64,000 nucleotides of DNA from Hyphococcus luteus (GTDB taxonomy: Bacteria > Pseudomonadota > Alphaproteobacteria > Caulobacterales > Parvularculaceae). Below, in pieces: positions 9,008-17,198 of this stretch (position 1 is the first letter of the stretch; every line of letters starts with the position of its first letter). The translations under genes and the position numbers were made by a program. Under the pieces are notes generated by a model. It was not told the origin of the DNA, did no database searches, and saw only the letters and a program-made list of their open reading frames with translations. The DNA lies in NCBI RefSeq assembly GCF_002943565.1, contig NZ_PJCH01000006.1:1-64000 (forward strand), in the 5' to 3' direction.

Positions 9008-11005
9008 ATGCGCCTTGAGAACGTAAGCATTCGTAACTTCAGATTACTGCGGCGGGTTTCAATCGACCTTGCCCAGGACAAGACGACAACCATCTTCGTT
9101 GGGCCCAATAACAGCGGGAAAACCTCCGTCATGGAGGCGCTTCAGCTCTTTATCGGCTTTGCGAACGAGACACCAAAGATATCCTTTCACGACCTCTCGC
9201 AGCTTCGGCATCGCGATCTGAGGCGCATCGAAGTTCTCCTCGCGGCAGAAGGCGACCCTGAGAAGAGGACCGCAATATTAAAACGATTTGCGCCGCGTAT
9301 GCGGCTCGATCTGACTTTTGCCTATGACGAGGACCAGGCCGACCTTGTGGCTGCGACCCAACTTCTGATGGACCTAACTCCAGGCACAAGCAAAGTGCGG
9401 ATGAGAATCGACTATACGCTCGAGAACGCAAAGAATCTTCTTGATGAGTTTGAGGCACGGCCCCGCAAAGACCTATCGCTATGTGAATATCTTAAGGACA
9501 CCTTCCGGGATCACTTCAAACGAATATTCTTCAAGGTTTCGCTAGACGGAAAAGAGGTCGAAAAACTCGATGACGGCGGTTTGTTGAAATCTCTACTGCG
9601 CATCGACATCGTACCCGCTCAGCGGCACGTCGATGACGATGAGGGAATCCGCTCGGCAAAGCTCTCAAAACTCCTACACGATCATTATCAACGCTTCTAT
9701 CAGTTAGATGATGCTGCGGGGTATCAGGCAATCGAAGATGCTCTTACGCAAAGTGCGGACGATCTGACGGATAAGTACGGCAAGGCCTTCGGACGTCTTA
9801 CGACGCGCCTTCAAAGTTTTGGATATCCGCCCGGTCAAAAAGCGCCGGACCTAAGAGTACGCGCTGAATTGAGCGCGGAGACAATCTACCGTGACAACGC
9901 GCGGATATATTACGCCAGCGAACACGCCGGAAAAGGTGGCGTGATGGAAGAGTTCGAGCTTCCCGAAAAGTATAACGGGCTTGGTTATAAAAATCTGATC
10001 TATATCGTTCTCCAGTTTGAATCGTTCCGAGCTGCAATCGAAGCGACCCAGGGCGACAAGCCGCGAGTGCATATCATTGGGATCGAGGAACCCGAAGCTC
10101 ACCTGCACCCGCAGATGCAGACCGTTTTCATCAGCGAAATCTCAAAAGCTCTGGAAACGGACGGGGGCACCACCGCGCAGGTTCTGATGTCCACCCATTC
10201 ATCTCACATGATCGCCCATTCTGAGTTTGAGCCGGTGAGGTATTTCAGGCGCGTCGGCCGTCAAGTCATTATGCAGGACCTGTCAAAGCTGCCCTTGCCC
10301 GAAAACGATCCTGATCTTCTCGGCTTCCTGCGCCGCTACATTCGATTAACGCACTGCGATCTATTTTTTGCGGACAAGGCCATCTTTATCGAAGGGCAGG
10401 TGGAACGATTGCTGCTTCCAATGATGATAGAAGAGCAAGCGAAAGTAGCGGGCTGTGAGACGCTGAGCAGTCAGTATATCAGTATCTCTGAGGTCGGCGG
10501 GGCCTATGCGCACAAATTTAAGCCGATCATCGAATTTCTCGGCATCCCTAGCCTGATCATCACCGACCTCGATTCCGTGGATGACAACAATGAGAAGTGT
10601 CCGGTCGCGGAAGGCAAAGGCACTAGCAATGTTTGCCTCCGGAGCTGGATTCCCGCGAAGGCAAATATCGACGAATTGATGGCCTGCAACGACGCGGAAA
10701 AGACGCAAGGCTGCATCCGCATCGCCTATCAGGTCAGTCAGAACGGGCAATGCGGTAGGTCTTTTGAAGAGGCGTTCATTTATGCCAACGTCCCTTGGTT
10801 GACGGCGAACCACGCCAAACTCAGCACTACAAAAGCCGCTATCAAAAAGGCGGTTGATGCTGGAATCGTGGCTGAGGCGTGGACGCTGAGTGCCAAGCTG
10901 GCAAAAGTCGATTTCGCACTCGATCTTATCAACTCACCGGGATGGGTCATCCCTCTCTATATTCAGCAAGGCCTTAAATGGCTGGCAGAACATCCGGCAA
11001 GATAA
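9008..11005 (+). CDS. gajA: OLD-family ATP-dependent nuclease, Gabija GajA-like
   Basis: A 665-aa protein with an ABC-type ATPase and a C-terminal TOPRIM nuclease domain. Residues 32-39 read GPNNSGKT (Walker A) and the later IGIEEPEAHLHPQMQ is the Walker B/D-loop of OLD and RecF-like ATPases. The TOPRIM part shows DKAIFIEGQVE (catalytic Glu) and LIITDLDS (DxD). In Gabija, GajA nicks DNA when nucleotide levels fall and works with the helicase GajB. Here the next gene is exactly such a UvrD-like helicase, overlapping by one base (TAATG). The protein is some 80 residues longer than the classical GajA (about 580 aa), so this may be a divergent class 2 OLD pair rather than canonical Gabija. Confidence 0.85.
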   Translation: MRLENVSIRNFRLLRRVSIDLAQDKTTTIFVGPNNSGKTSVMEALQLFIGFANETPKISFHDLSQLRHRDLRRIEVLLAAEGDPEKRTAILKRFAPRMRLDLTFAYDEDQADLVAATQLLMDLTPGTSKVRMRIDYTLENAKNLLDEFEARPRKDLSLCEYLKDTFRDHFKRIFFKVSLDGKEVEKLDDGGLLKSLLRIDIVPAQRHVDDDEGIRSAKLSKLLHDHYQRFYQLDDAAGYQAIEDALTQSADDLTDKYGKAFGRLTTRLQSFGYPPGQKAPDLRVRAELSAETIYRDNARIYYASEHAGKGGVMEEFELPEKYNGLGYKNLIYIVLQFESFRAAIEATQGDKPRVHIIGIEEPEAHLHPQMQTVFISEISKALETDGGTTAQVLMSTHSSHMIAHSEFEPVRYFRRVGRQVIMQDLSKLPLPENDPDLLGFLRRYIRLTHCDLFFADKAIFIEGQVERLLLPMMIEEQAKVAGCETLSSQYISISEVGGAYAHKFKPIIEFLGIPSLIITDLDSVDDNNEKCPVAEGKGTSNVCLRSWIPAKANIDELMACNDAEKTQGCIRIAYQVSQNGQCGRSFEEAFIYANVPWLTANHAKLSTTKAAIKKAVDAGIVAEAWTLSAKLAKVDFALDLINSPGWVIPLYIQQGLKWLAEHPAR

Positions 11006-12678
11006 TGACCGAAGCTGACGAAAAAATATTGGAATGCCTCAAGACGCGGCAGAGCTTTCTGATCGACGCCGGGGCGGGATCGGGAAAGACATCCTCGCTT
11101 ATTGGCGCGCTAGACTTCATACGCGGCCCTGACCGAACGAGTGTTATAGGCGAAGGACAGCAAGTTGCCTGCATCACTTTCACGAATGTTGCAAAGAACG
11201 AGATCGTCGAGCGCACTGAGCACGATCCCTTGTTTGTCGTATCGACAATTCACGACTTCCTTTGGGCCTCGATTAAGTCGTTTCAGAAAGAGCTGAAGGC
11301 CGCCCTATTAGCATTCAATGACAGCCTGCCAGCAACAAGCCGGAGAAAGCAGAATCAGATTGAGCTTGAGGCCGCGCTGAAGACAGCGCCGACGATCATC
11401 TACTCTGATCGAGGGGCGAACTTTTTGGAAGGACGCATATTTCATGATGACCTTCTGGGCGTAGCGTACATCATGTTCCGTGATCATCCCTTGCTGTCCA
11501 AGGTCGTCGCTGCCCGGTTCCCGTTTATTTTCGTTGACGAATATCAGGACACAGATCCGCTCGTCGTAGAAACGCTTTTGGATCACCTGTTAAAAACGGA
11601 TCAACCGCCCCTAATCGGCTTTTTCGGCGACAAGATGCAGAGCATTTATCAAGGCGGTGTCGGCGAGCTTACAGCCGATCAGCAAGCGCTTCTCGTTCCG
11701 ATCAAAAAGGAAGAGAATTATCGCTGTTCGAAGGCGGTGATCGAACTGCTCAACAAAATCCGTACGGATATACAGCAACAACCCGCAGGTGCCAATCTGC
11801 CGGGCGCTGCGGTGTATGTCAGCTTGGTTGGCGTTGATCCCGATGCCGATTTGTCAGCTCTGGCCGTGCAAAAAGCTCGTAATGCGTTTGGTTGGGACAT
11901 CGAGGGCGAGTTGAAGGTGTTATTCCTCACACACCGCCTTATCGCCCGCAAAGCTGGTTATTCCGCGCTGTGGGCCGCATATAACAGCCAAGGCGGCTTT
12001 ACCCGAGACAGATTTCAGAGTGGCGAAGACCCGATCGCATCTTTCTTCGTCAACAGGGTAGAACCCTTCATTTTGGCTTGGCGAGAAGGAAGAGTGGGGC
12101 GCACCATTAGCGGTCTGAAGAAACGACCAATTCCGATCGCGGGGGCGGCTGAGAAAGCCCGCGTCAAAGCAGCCCTCGATGAATTGCTCGCTCTTATCGA
12201 CTCCGGCGGCACCATTGAGGCAGTGCTGAAGCATTTGCGCAAAGCGCAGTTGGTCACTCTATTGGATGATCTCGAAAGCGCCGTTGCGGGGCCGGTCGCT
12301 CCAGCCGATCCGGGCTCCCCCGAAGCAGAACACCAAGCCTTCATGAGCCTGCTACTGGCTGTGCCCTATGTTGAGGTCACCCGCTACCGAGCAGTTCTTA
12401 AAAATAGTATGCCATTTTCCACCAAGCATGGCGTGAAGGGAGACGAGTTTAAGAATGTAATTGTGATCCTGGATGACGCAGGCGCGAACTGGAACCAATA
12501 CTCATTCGGTAAATTCCTAGCCGGAACCGATACCAGCCAAAGCCGGGAAAAACGCACGCGCAACCTGCTCTATGTCTGCTGCTCCAGAGCCAAGGACAAG
12601 CTAATCGTCGTCGATCTTGGTGCTGGAGCTCAGGCAAAAATAGAGGAATTATTCGGTGCAGGCGCGGTCGCGATGTGA
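11005..12678 (+). CDS. gajB: UvrD/PcrA-like helicase, Gabija GajB-like
   Basis: A superfamily 1A helicase of about 557 aa. Motifs in order: DAGAGSGKTSS (Walker A), ITFTNVAKNEI (Ia), FIFVDEYQDTDP (Walker B/II), IGFFGDKMQSIYQGG (III) and NLLYVCCSRAKDKLIVVDLG (VI, arginine finger). The ATG at 11005 overlaps the stop of the nuclease gene as TAATG, implying translational coupling; an in-frame start at 10978 is possible but has no better signal. As GajB it would bind DNA ends or ssDNA and activate the nuclease. It is slightly longer than reference GajB (about 490 aa). Confidence 0.87.
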   Translation: MTEADEKILECLKTRQSFLIDAGAGSGKTSSLIGALDFIRGPDRTSVIGEGQQVACITFTNVAKNEIVERTEHDPLFVVSTIHDFLWASIKSFQKELKAALLAFNDSLPATSRRKQNQIELEAALKTAPTIIYSDRGANFLEGRIFHDDLLGVAYIMFRDHPLLSKVVAARFPFIFVDEYQDTDPLVVETLLDHLLKTDQPPLIGFFGDKMQSIYQGGVGELTADQQALLVPIKKEENYRCSKAVIELLNKIRTDIQQQPAGANLPGAAVYVSLVGVDPDADLSALAVQKARNAFGWDIEGELKVLFLTHRLIARKAGYSALWAAYNSQGGFTRDRFQSGEDPIASFFVNRVEPFILAWREGRVGRTISGLKKRPIPIAGAAEKARVKAALDELLALIDSGGTIEAVLKHLRKAQLVTLLDDLESAVAGPVAPADPGSPEAEHQAFMSLLLAVPYVEVTRYRAVLKNSMPFSTKHGVKGDEFKNVIVILDDAGANWNQYSFGKFLAGTDTSQSREKRTRNLLYVCCSRAKDKLIVVDLGAGAQAKIEELFGAGAVAM

Positions 12679-12880
12679 CCAAAGCGGGAAATAGTGCAAT
12701 GGTTCTCGTAGGGACGTCGCCCATCGCAGCACGATGACTAAAAGCAGTTGCGTCGTAAGCGGCTCTATTTTTGAGCTCGCCGGAGGCAATAACGAGGTCC
12801 GCATTTGCACAATTCAGATCGATCTGATCTAGATTTCTTATGTCCGGTTTTGCGCGCAGAGGCGACATTCCGGCTAGAAC

Positions 12881-13129
12881 TCAGGCAATAGGCCCGACTG
12901 TCATTTGGCGGCAAATCTTTTTGATAGCAGCCTTCGGGTCAAAACCTATGGCGTTGGCGTTGGCGATGTCGGGGAATTCGATGACGTCTACTCGGCGCTC
13001 GCCGCTTTCCACTCTTGCGACAAATGACTGGTATTGAGCTAGCGCTTTCGCGAGTTCGGTCTGATTTAAGTCTGCCGCTTTTCGCTCTTTTACTGGCTTT
13101 TGAAGCTCTTCGCCCAACGAACTTGCCAT
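12881..13129 (-). CDS. Short XRE-like helix-turn-helix protein
   Basis: An 82-aa protein. Residues 20-70 ([32 protein letters not shown]) follow the familiar XRE pattern for a five-helix DNA-binding domain, in which 'QSFVxxxESGERRLDVIEF' is common among proteobacterial phage-repressor-like regulators. It lies convergent to the Gabija-like operon and could regulate the island. The normally helical N-terminus is short and the recognition helix is slightly unusual, so a weakened relic is possible. Confidence 0.6.
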   Translation of the reverse strand: MASSLGEELQKPVKERKAADLNQTELAKALAQYQSFVARVESGERRVDVIEFPDIANANAIGFDPKAAIKKICRQMTVGPIA

Positions 13130-13320
13130 GTGGAAACATCAAGCTTTGAAAATTTGAGAATCAGGGATACTAATCGTGTTCGTCTTCCCGTGGGCGTGGC
13201 CGCTGCCTTGGCAAAGGATTTTTGATCCAACGGTAATTTCACCTCAGAGACCGTCCTTTTTCATCGGCCGTCTGAAGCGAGCAGCGCGTTTCAAGTTGGC
13301 CGTTTTGGAAAAGGAATGTC

Positions 13321-14061
13321 ATGTTTTCCACATACGCTGGCGCAAAACGCCGAGCCAAGCAGCTCAACAAAACGCTCTTTGAGTGTTCGATCATCTTTCC
13401 ACTGAGCCATTGCCAGAATGCGCTTGCGCACGCCCAAGGGTTTGGCAATTGGCATGAACTTAAGTCTTCCATTGGTTCTGTGCGCTGCGCCATAGAGCCG
13501 GCGCTCTTTAAGCGTCGACTAATGAATGTACTCCCGGAGTCCTGCCGAAGGACAGCCGACTACTGGGTGGATCGTCGTTCGTTTGAATGGGCCGACGAAG
13601 AAAGCCCGATCAGCATGGAGTTTCGGAACTGGTATTACATGGTGAATCCCTATTTCTTCTCGCTCATGGTGGGATTCAATCGCAGCCCCGCCTTACTCCA
13701 GCCCGGCTCAGGCAAGGGACAAAGATTGCGAAAAACAATTGTTCAGCTGGCGCTGCAAAACGGCATGATGCATCATTCCGAAAGTGGCTGTTTCAAATTG
13801 AACCCCACAACATTATCTGTCCAGAAAACAGCGCCGTTTTACGAATTTTTCTCACCAGAAATCCATCAGCATAAAGATTTTAAAACCGAACTCCAGCGTG
13901 TTGCTGACGCGGGGATTTTGAGTTGGACGCCCAAAAATGAAAAAGTGGGAACGATTGAAATATTCCCGCCATCCAAGCAAGAGCTTATGGATCATGTAGC
14001 GGCATGCCGCAGGAACCATGACCCATTTATTCAAATGCTCTCCGAGAAGCGCGCTAGTTAA
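13321..14061 (+). CDS. Hypothetical protein with N-terminal short helical motif
   Basis: A 246-aa protein starting at an ATG with AAAGGA five bases upstream. The first 45 residues (AKQLNKTL ... LSHCQNALAHAQGFGNWHEL) resemble a small N-terminal motif, alternating 'AKxLxKxL' and 'ALAxxxGFxxWHEL', seen in several plasmid and island proteins of unknown role. The rest has no recognised domain. The tail ending RKRAS-like is basic. No function is assigned. It is convergent with the HTH pair downstream. Confidence 0.55.
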   Translation: MFSTYAGAKRRAKQLNKTLFECSIIFPLSHCQNALAHAQGFGNWHELKSSIGSVRCAIEPALFKRRLMNVLPESCRRTADYWVDRRSFEWADEESPISMEFRNWYYMVNPYFFSLMVGFNRSPALLQPGSGKGQRLRKTIVQLALQNGMMHHSESGCFKLNPTTLSVQKTAPFYEFFSPEIHQHKDFKTELQRVADAGILSWTPKNEKVGTIEIFPPSKQELMDHVAACRRNHDPFIQMLSEKRAS

Positions 14062-14070
14062 AACTACTTG

Positions 14071-14355
14071 TTATTCGATTGGTCGACCGCGTGACTTGGT
14101 TTTCTGACGCCGCCCTCGCGGAAGTGCCTTAGGTTTAGGTGTTATCATTGCGTCAGCAAAAAAATCTATCGTCTTAACGGACAAAGCTTCAGCCAGCCGA
14201 TCTAGGAGGTCAACTGTCGGATTTCTGAGACCGCGCTCCAAGCCACTTACATAGGCGCGATCAATTTCCGCTCCCAACGCCAACTCTTCCTGCGAAATGC
14301 GATTTGAGAGCCTGATTGCTCGTATATTCCTCGCAATGAGTTGACGTGAGCCCAT
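14071..14355 (-). CDS. Controller-protein-like XRE regulator, copy 1
   Basis: A 94-aa protein whose residues 8-66 (IRAIRLSNRISQEELALGAEIDRAYVSGLERG, then LRNPTVDLLDRLAEALSV) closely resemble the controller (C) proteins that time expression in restriction-modification systems, including the DRxYVSGIERxxRN recognition region. A basic C-terminal tail (RGRRQKTKSRGRPIE) follows. It is a paralogue of the gene at 14463-14759, with most HTH positions identical. A C-box-like operator sits 26 bases upstream of its start, matching autoregulation in the C-protein family. No restriction or methylase gene is next to it, so its targets are unknown. Confidence 0.8.
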   Translation of the reverse strand: MGSRQLIARNIRAIRLSNRISQEELALGAEIDRAYVSGLERGLRNPTVDLLDRLAEALSVKTIDFFADAMITPKPKALPRGRRQKTKSRGRPIE

Positions 14356-14380
14356 ATGCCCACGACAGGTTTTTGTGGCG

Positions 14381-14410
14381 TATTAATCCACGGTTTATAG
14401 TCTACATTTG
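14381..14410 (-). promoter_or_regulatory. C-box-like operator, copy 1
   Basis: A 30-base element that differs at only two positions from the one at 14785-14814. Read on the - strand it contains GTAGACTATAAACC, then GTG, then GATTAAT, resembling the paired GACT/AGTC half-sites with a GTG spacer bound by C proteins. It ends 26 bases before the start codon of copy 1, the same distance as in copy 2. Confidence 0.6.
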
Positions 14411-14462
14411 AACTACAGGGCACTTTGGTGCCCGGATAAAAATTAGCATCGGGCTGCACACA

Positions 14463-14759
14463 CTATCGCAATGAACTGCGTGTGCGCTTGGTTTTGCTCA
14501 ATCTTTTCATACGTCGGCCGCGAGGCAGTTGTGGTGGTTTCGGATGTAGCTGCTTCTCGTCGAACAAACGAACAGTCTTCACCGAAAGGGCTGCAGCAAG
14601 TTTATCTAATACATCAACGGTGGGATTGCACCGAGAACGCTCGATCTTGCTTACGTAAGCCCGGTCAATTTCAGCTTCAAGCGCCAATCCCTCTTGGGAA
14701 AGCTTTCTCAAGAGTCTGATTTCTCGAACATTTCGAGCGATGAGTTGGCGCGACCCCAT
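14463..14759 (-). CDS. Controller-protein-like XRE regulator, copy 2
   Basis: A 98-aa paralogue of the 14071-14355 gene; both open with MGSRQLIARN. The HTH shows LSQEGLALEAEIDRAYVSKIERS and RCNPTVDVLDKLAAALSV, so the C-protein pattern is intact, with an EGLA where copy 1 has EELA. The tail is again highly basic (RGRRMKRLSKTKRTRSS). Same strand, 107 bases upstream of copy 1. Divergent from the lasso-cluster XRE gene at 14889, whose promoter region it shares. Confidence 0.78.
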   Translation of the reverse strand: MGSRQLIARNVREIRLLRKLSQEGLALEAEIDRAYVSKIERSRCNPTVDVLDKLAAALSVKTVRLFDEKQLHPKPPQLPRGRRMKRLSKTKRTRSSLR

Positions 14760-14784
14760 GCCCTGAAATGAATATTTTGTAGAT

Positions 14785-14814
14785 TATTAATCCACGGTCT
14801 ATAGTCCACATTTG
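14785..14814 (-). promoter_or_regulatory. C-box-like operator, copy 2
   Basis: On the - strand the element reads TGTGGACTATAGACC, then GTG, then GATTAATA. The GGACTATAGACC half is a near palindrome, as in C-boxes. It lies 26 bases upstream of the copy 2 start and 75 bases from the divergent XRE gene, so it could influence both. Confidence 0.62.
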
Positions 14815-14888
14815 ATAAATGCATATGCTGCACATTTCCTGGGCTGGAGGGCCTCATCGTCGCAATCAGTAACGCCCGAAGCCAAGCA

Positions 14889-15362
14889 ATGCTGGCTTTG
14901 AAGTCGGCTAAACACGACGTGGTGCTTGGCACGAACCTTCAAGAGTTGCGGCAGGCTCGCGGACTGAACCAGACCGAGCTAGGTCGTCGGCTGGGCGTCA
15001 GTCTTCAGCAGATCCAGAAATACGAAAGCGGCAGGGACCGCATGGCGGCGTCCACCGCATTTCGCGCTGCGGAAAGCCTCGGCGTGGAGATCGGGGCGCT
15101 TTACGAAGGCCTAGACACCGGGTCTCGGCGCGCAAGCTCGAAAAACCCGAAGAGCCCGGTCCTGCTCGTTCCCCTCAACGCCGGGCCGCGCTCGGCGGCG
15201 TCGCGGAAGTCCGAGCTGATTGACCTTATCCGGAGCTATCAGGCGATCGAGAACGCCTCCTTGCGCGCGTCCGTGCGCCAGATCGTCAGGCGGCTGGCGG
15301 CGGATGGGAACGCGTCGCGGAAAGCCGGCCGCGCCGGCGCCGGAGGGACCGATGCCCGCTGA
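14889..15362 (+). CDS. XRE-family transcriptional regulator
   Basis: A 157-aa protein with an N-terminal HTH_3 domain: GTNLQELRQARGLNQTELGRRLGVSLQQIQKYESGRDRMAASTAFRAAESLGV. The C-terminal part is Ala/Ser/Arg-rich with a predicted helix (SELIDLIRSYQAIENASLRASVRQIVRRL), as in many alphaproteobacterial regulators of this type. It overlaps the ECF sigma start by 11 bases and is the first gene of the XRE-fecI-fecR-receptor-isopeptidase series, so it probably controls that operon. Confidence 0.8.
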   Translation: MLALKSAKHDVVLGTNLQELRQARGLNQTELGRRLGVSLQQIQKYESGRDRMAASTAFRAAESLGVEIGALYEGLDTGSRRASSKNPKSPVLLVPLNAGPRSAASRKSELIDLIRSYQAIENASLRASVRQIVRRLAADGNASRKAGRAGAGGTDAR

Positions 15363-15963
15363 CGACGGCCTTCCTTCCGCCTCTTCTGCGGCGCCGGACG
15401 CGTTCGACCTTGAGGACGCCTATCGCTCCTATCACGGGCCCCTCGTCTCCTTCCTCAGCAACAGGCTCCCTGAAAAGTCCGTCGCCTCCGACATCGCTCA
15501 CACGGTGTTCGCGGCCCTCGCGGCGCGGCCCTCACTCGATGCCGTCCGCAATGTCCGCCAGTACCTTTTTCGCGCAGCCCGCAATCAGCTCGCAGACTAT
15601 TATCGCAAGGAACACGCGCAGGAAGAGCGCGCCGAACGGTTCAAGGCCGATCCCCTCGCTGCGAACGGACAGGAAGCGCCCTGCCCCGAAGACGAAGCGA
15701 TCCGGCGCGACCAGCTGAACCGGCTGCGCGCCATCATCGCCGCGATGCCGGTGAAACGTCGGCAGGTGTTTATGCTGGCGCGCTTTCAGGAATTGACCGA
15801 AAGTGAGATCGCCGAGCGGCTCGGCATGAAGCCCGACGCCGTGAGCAAACACGTCTCGCGCGCCATGCGCGACTGCAAGAAGGAAATGCTGAAGATCTTC
15901 GATGATGCGCCGGCGAACCAAGATGCGGAAGACCTGAATGGGCGCGGCTCCCGAAAACGCTGA
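15352..15963 (+). CDS. fecI: FecI-type ECF RNA polymerase sigma factor
   Basis: A 203-aa sigma-70 family factor. The sigma-2 region spans about residues 18-85 (LEDAYRSYHGPLVSFLSNRL, YLFRAARNQLADYYRK). The sigma-4 region spans about 130-185 (AIIAAMPVKRRQVFMLARFQELTESEIAERLGMKPDAVSKHVSRAMRD). An upstream in-frame start at 15220 would lie wholly inside the XRE gene; the ATG at 15352 has GGAGGG just before it and gives a standard ECF length. The next gene overlaps by 26 bases and encodes its FecR partner. Expected to be released when the downstream TonB receptor signals occupancy. Confidence 0.9.
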   Translation: MPADDGLPSASSAAPDAFDLEDAYRSYHGPLVSFLSNRLPEKSVASDIAHTVFAALAARPSLDAVRNVRQYLFRAARNQLADYYRKEHAQEERAERFKADPLAANGQEAPCPEDEAIRRDQLNRLRAIIAAMPVKRRQVFMLARFQELTESEIAERLGMKPDAVSKHVSRAMRDCKKEMLKIFDDAPANQDAEDLNGRGSRKR

Positions 15964-16981
15964 CAGCGCCGTCTTCGACGAGGCGACGCGATGGTTCTGG
16001 CGGCTCAAGGGCGGCGCCGCGACGCCCGAAGACCGTCGCGCCTTCGAGGACTGGCGCCGCGCCGATCCCCGCCACGCCGCCGCCTACGATCAGGCGTGCG
16101 ACGTCTGGGACGCTGTCGGCGAGCTCGATGATTTGCGGGAATTGGCGGCTGCGCCGGACTTCGGGCGGCCCGTGAAAGGGAAATTTTCCGTTGGAGGATG
16201 GGACGGTGCGGCGCCGTCTCGCCGGTCCGTCGTCTACGTCGCCCTCGCCGCTTGCCTTGCGCTGGCGCTCCTGCTTCCCGCCATCCTTTACACTGAGCCC
16301 GCCTGGCTCTTGCCCGGTGTGCATGCGACCCGCATCGCCGAAACCGCCGAGATAGCCCTTCCGGACGGCAGCGCCGCAGAGCTTGCGCCCAAAAGCAAAA
16401 TCAAAGTCGCCTATTCCGGTGCCGAAAGGCGCGTCTATCTCGAAACAGGCGAGGCGTTCTTTGAGGTTCGCGCGGACGATGCGCGCGCGTTCTTCGTTTC
16501 CTCCGGCGACGCGGAAATCCGCGTCACCGGCACGAAGTTCAATGTCCGCCAGGGGGCGGCGGGCGTCACCGTCTCCGTCGCGGAAGGCCATGTGGAAGTG
16601 CGCCGGCTGCGGAACAATGCTGACGCAAGCGCCGCCGGGGCGCGGCTTTCCGCCGGAGAGGAAGTCGCGGCGCCGGCGAGCGGCGAGGGCCTTTCCGATG
16701 TCGTCGACGCGCCGCCCTCTTCCATCGCCTCATGGCGCGCCGGCCGCCTTGTCTACAGGGGCGCGCCCTTGCGCGAATTCATCGCCGATGCGAACCGCTA
16801 TTCGGATGTTTCAATCGTCGTCGCCGACGACAGCCTCCTCGACTTGCCCCTCGTCGCCTCGCTTCGCACCGATCAGATCGACGCGATGATCGACGGCCTG
16901 CCCGACATTCTTCCGCTCGATGTCGACCGGTCGCGAAAGGACCGGATCGTTCTGCGGCCGGCGGCCCGGACGACCAATTGA
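15938..16981 (+). CDS. fecR: FecR-family inner-membrane sigma regulator
   Basis: A 347-aa protein. Residues 1-60 form the cytoplasmic FecR N-terminal (DUF4880-like) domain (ATRWFWRLKGGAATPEDRRAFEDWR). A single membrane segment lies near 90-110 (VVYVALAACLALALLLPAIL). The periplasmic FecR domain contains LPDGSAAELAPKSKI, LETGEAFFEV and GTKFNVRQGAAGVTVSVAEGHVEV. A C-terminal domain (APLREFIADANRYSDVSIVV) resembles the short STN-like DUF4974. It binds the sigma factor in the cytoplasm and the signalling domain of the TonB receptor in the periplasm. Confidence 0.92.
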   Translation: MGAAPENADSAVFDEATRWFWRLKGGAATPEDRRAFEDWRRADPRHAAAYDQACDVWDAVGELDDLRELAAAPDFGRPVKGKFSVGGWDGAAPSRRSVVYVALAACLALALLLPAILYTEPAWLLPGVHATRIAETAEIALPDGSAAELAPKSKIKVAYSGAERRVYLETGEAFFEVRADDARAFFVSSGDAEIRVTGTKFNVRQGAAGVTVSVAEGHVEVRRLRNNADASAAGARLSAGEEVAAPASGEGLSDVVDAPPSSIASWRAGRLVYRGAPLREFIADANRYSDVSIVVADDSLLDLPLVASLRTDQIDAMIDGLPDILPLDVDRSRKDRIVLRPAARTTN

Positions 16982-17198
16982 TTTTCTGAAGTTTGCCGCC
17001 AATCGTTTTTGGCTTCCGAACTTCGTCGAACTCTCGCCGGACATGTGTCGCACAGCGCCTGTCGCCTGCTGCTTTCAAAAAAAGTCTGAACCCCTGTCAG
17101 GTTTTCGCCGCTGGCGACGACAGCCTCACTGGGAACGGCAAGCCGCGTCGGGACGCAACGTCCCGCGCGCGACACGCCGGATATCAGGAGGGGTGTCA

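Noticed and set aside
15220-15351. Extended N-terminus of the FecI-type sigma factor
   Set aside because: The extra 44 residues lie in another frame of the XRE gene and are not part of ECF factors; the ATG at 15352 fits.
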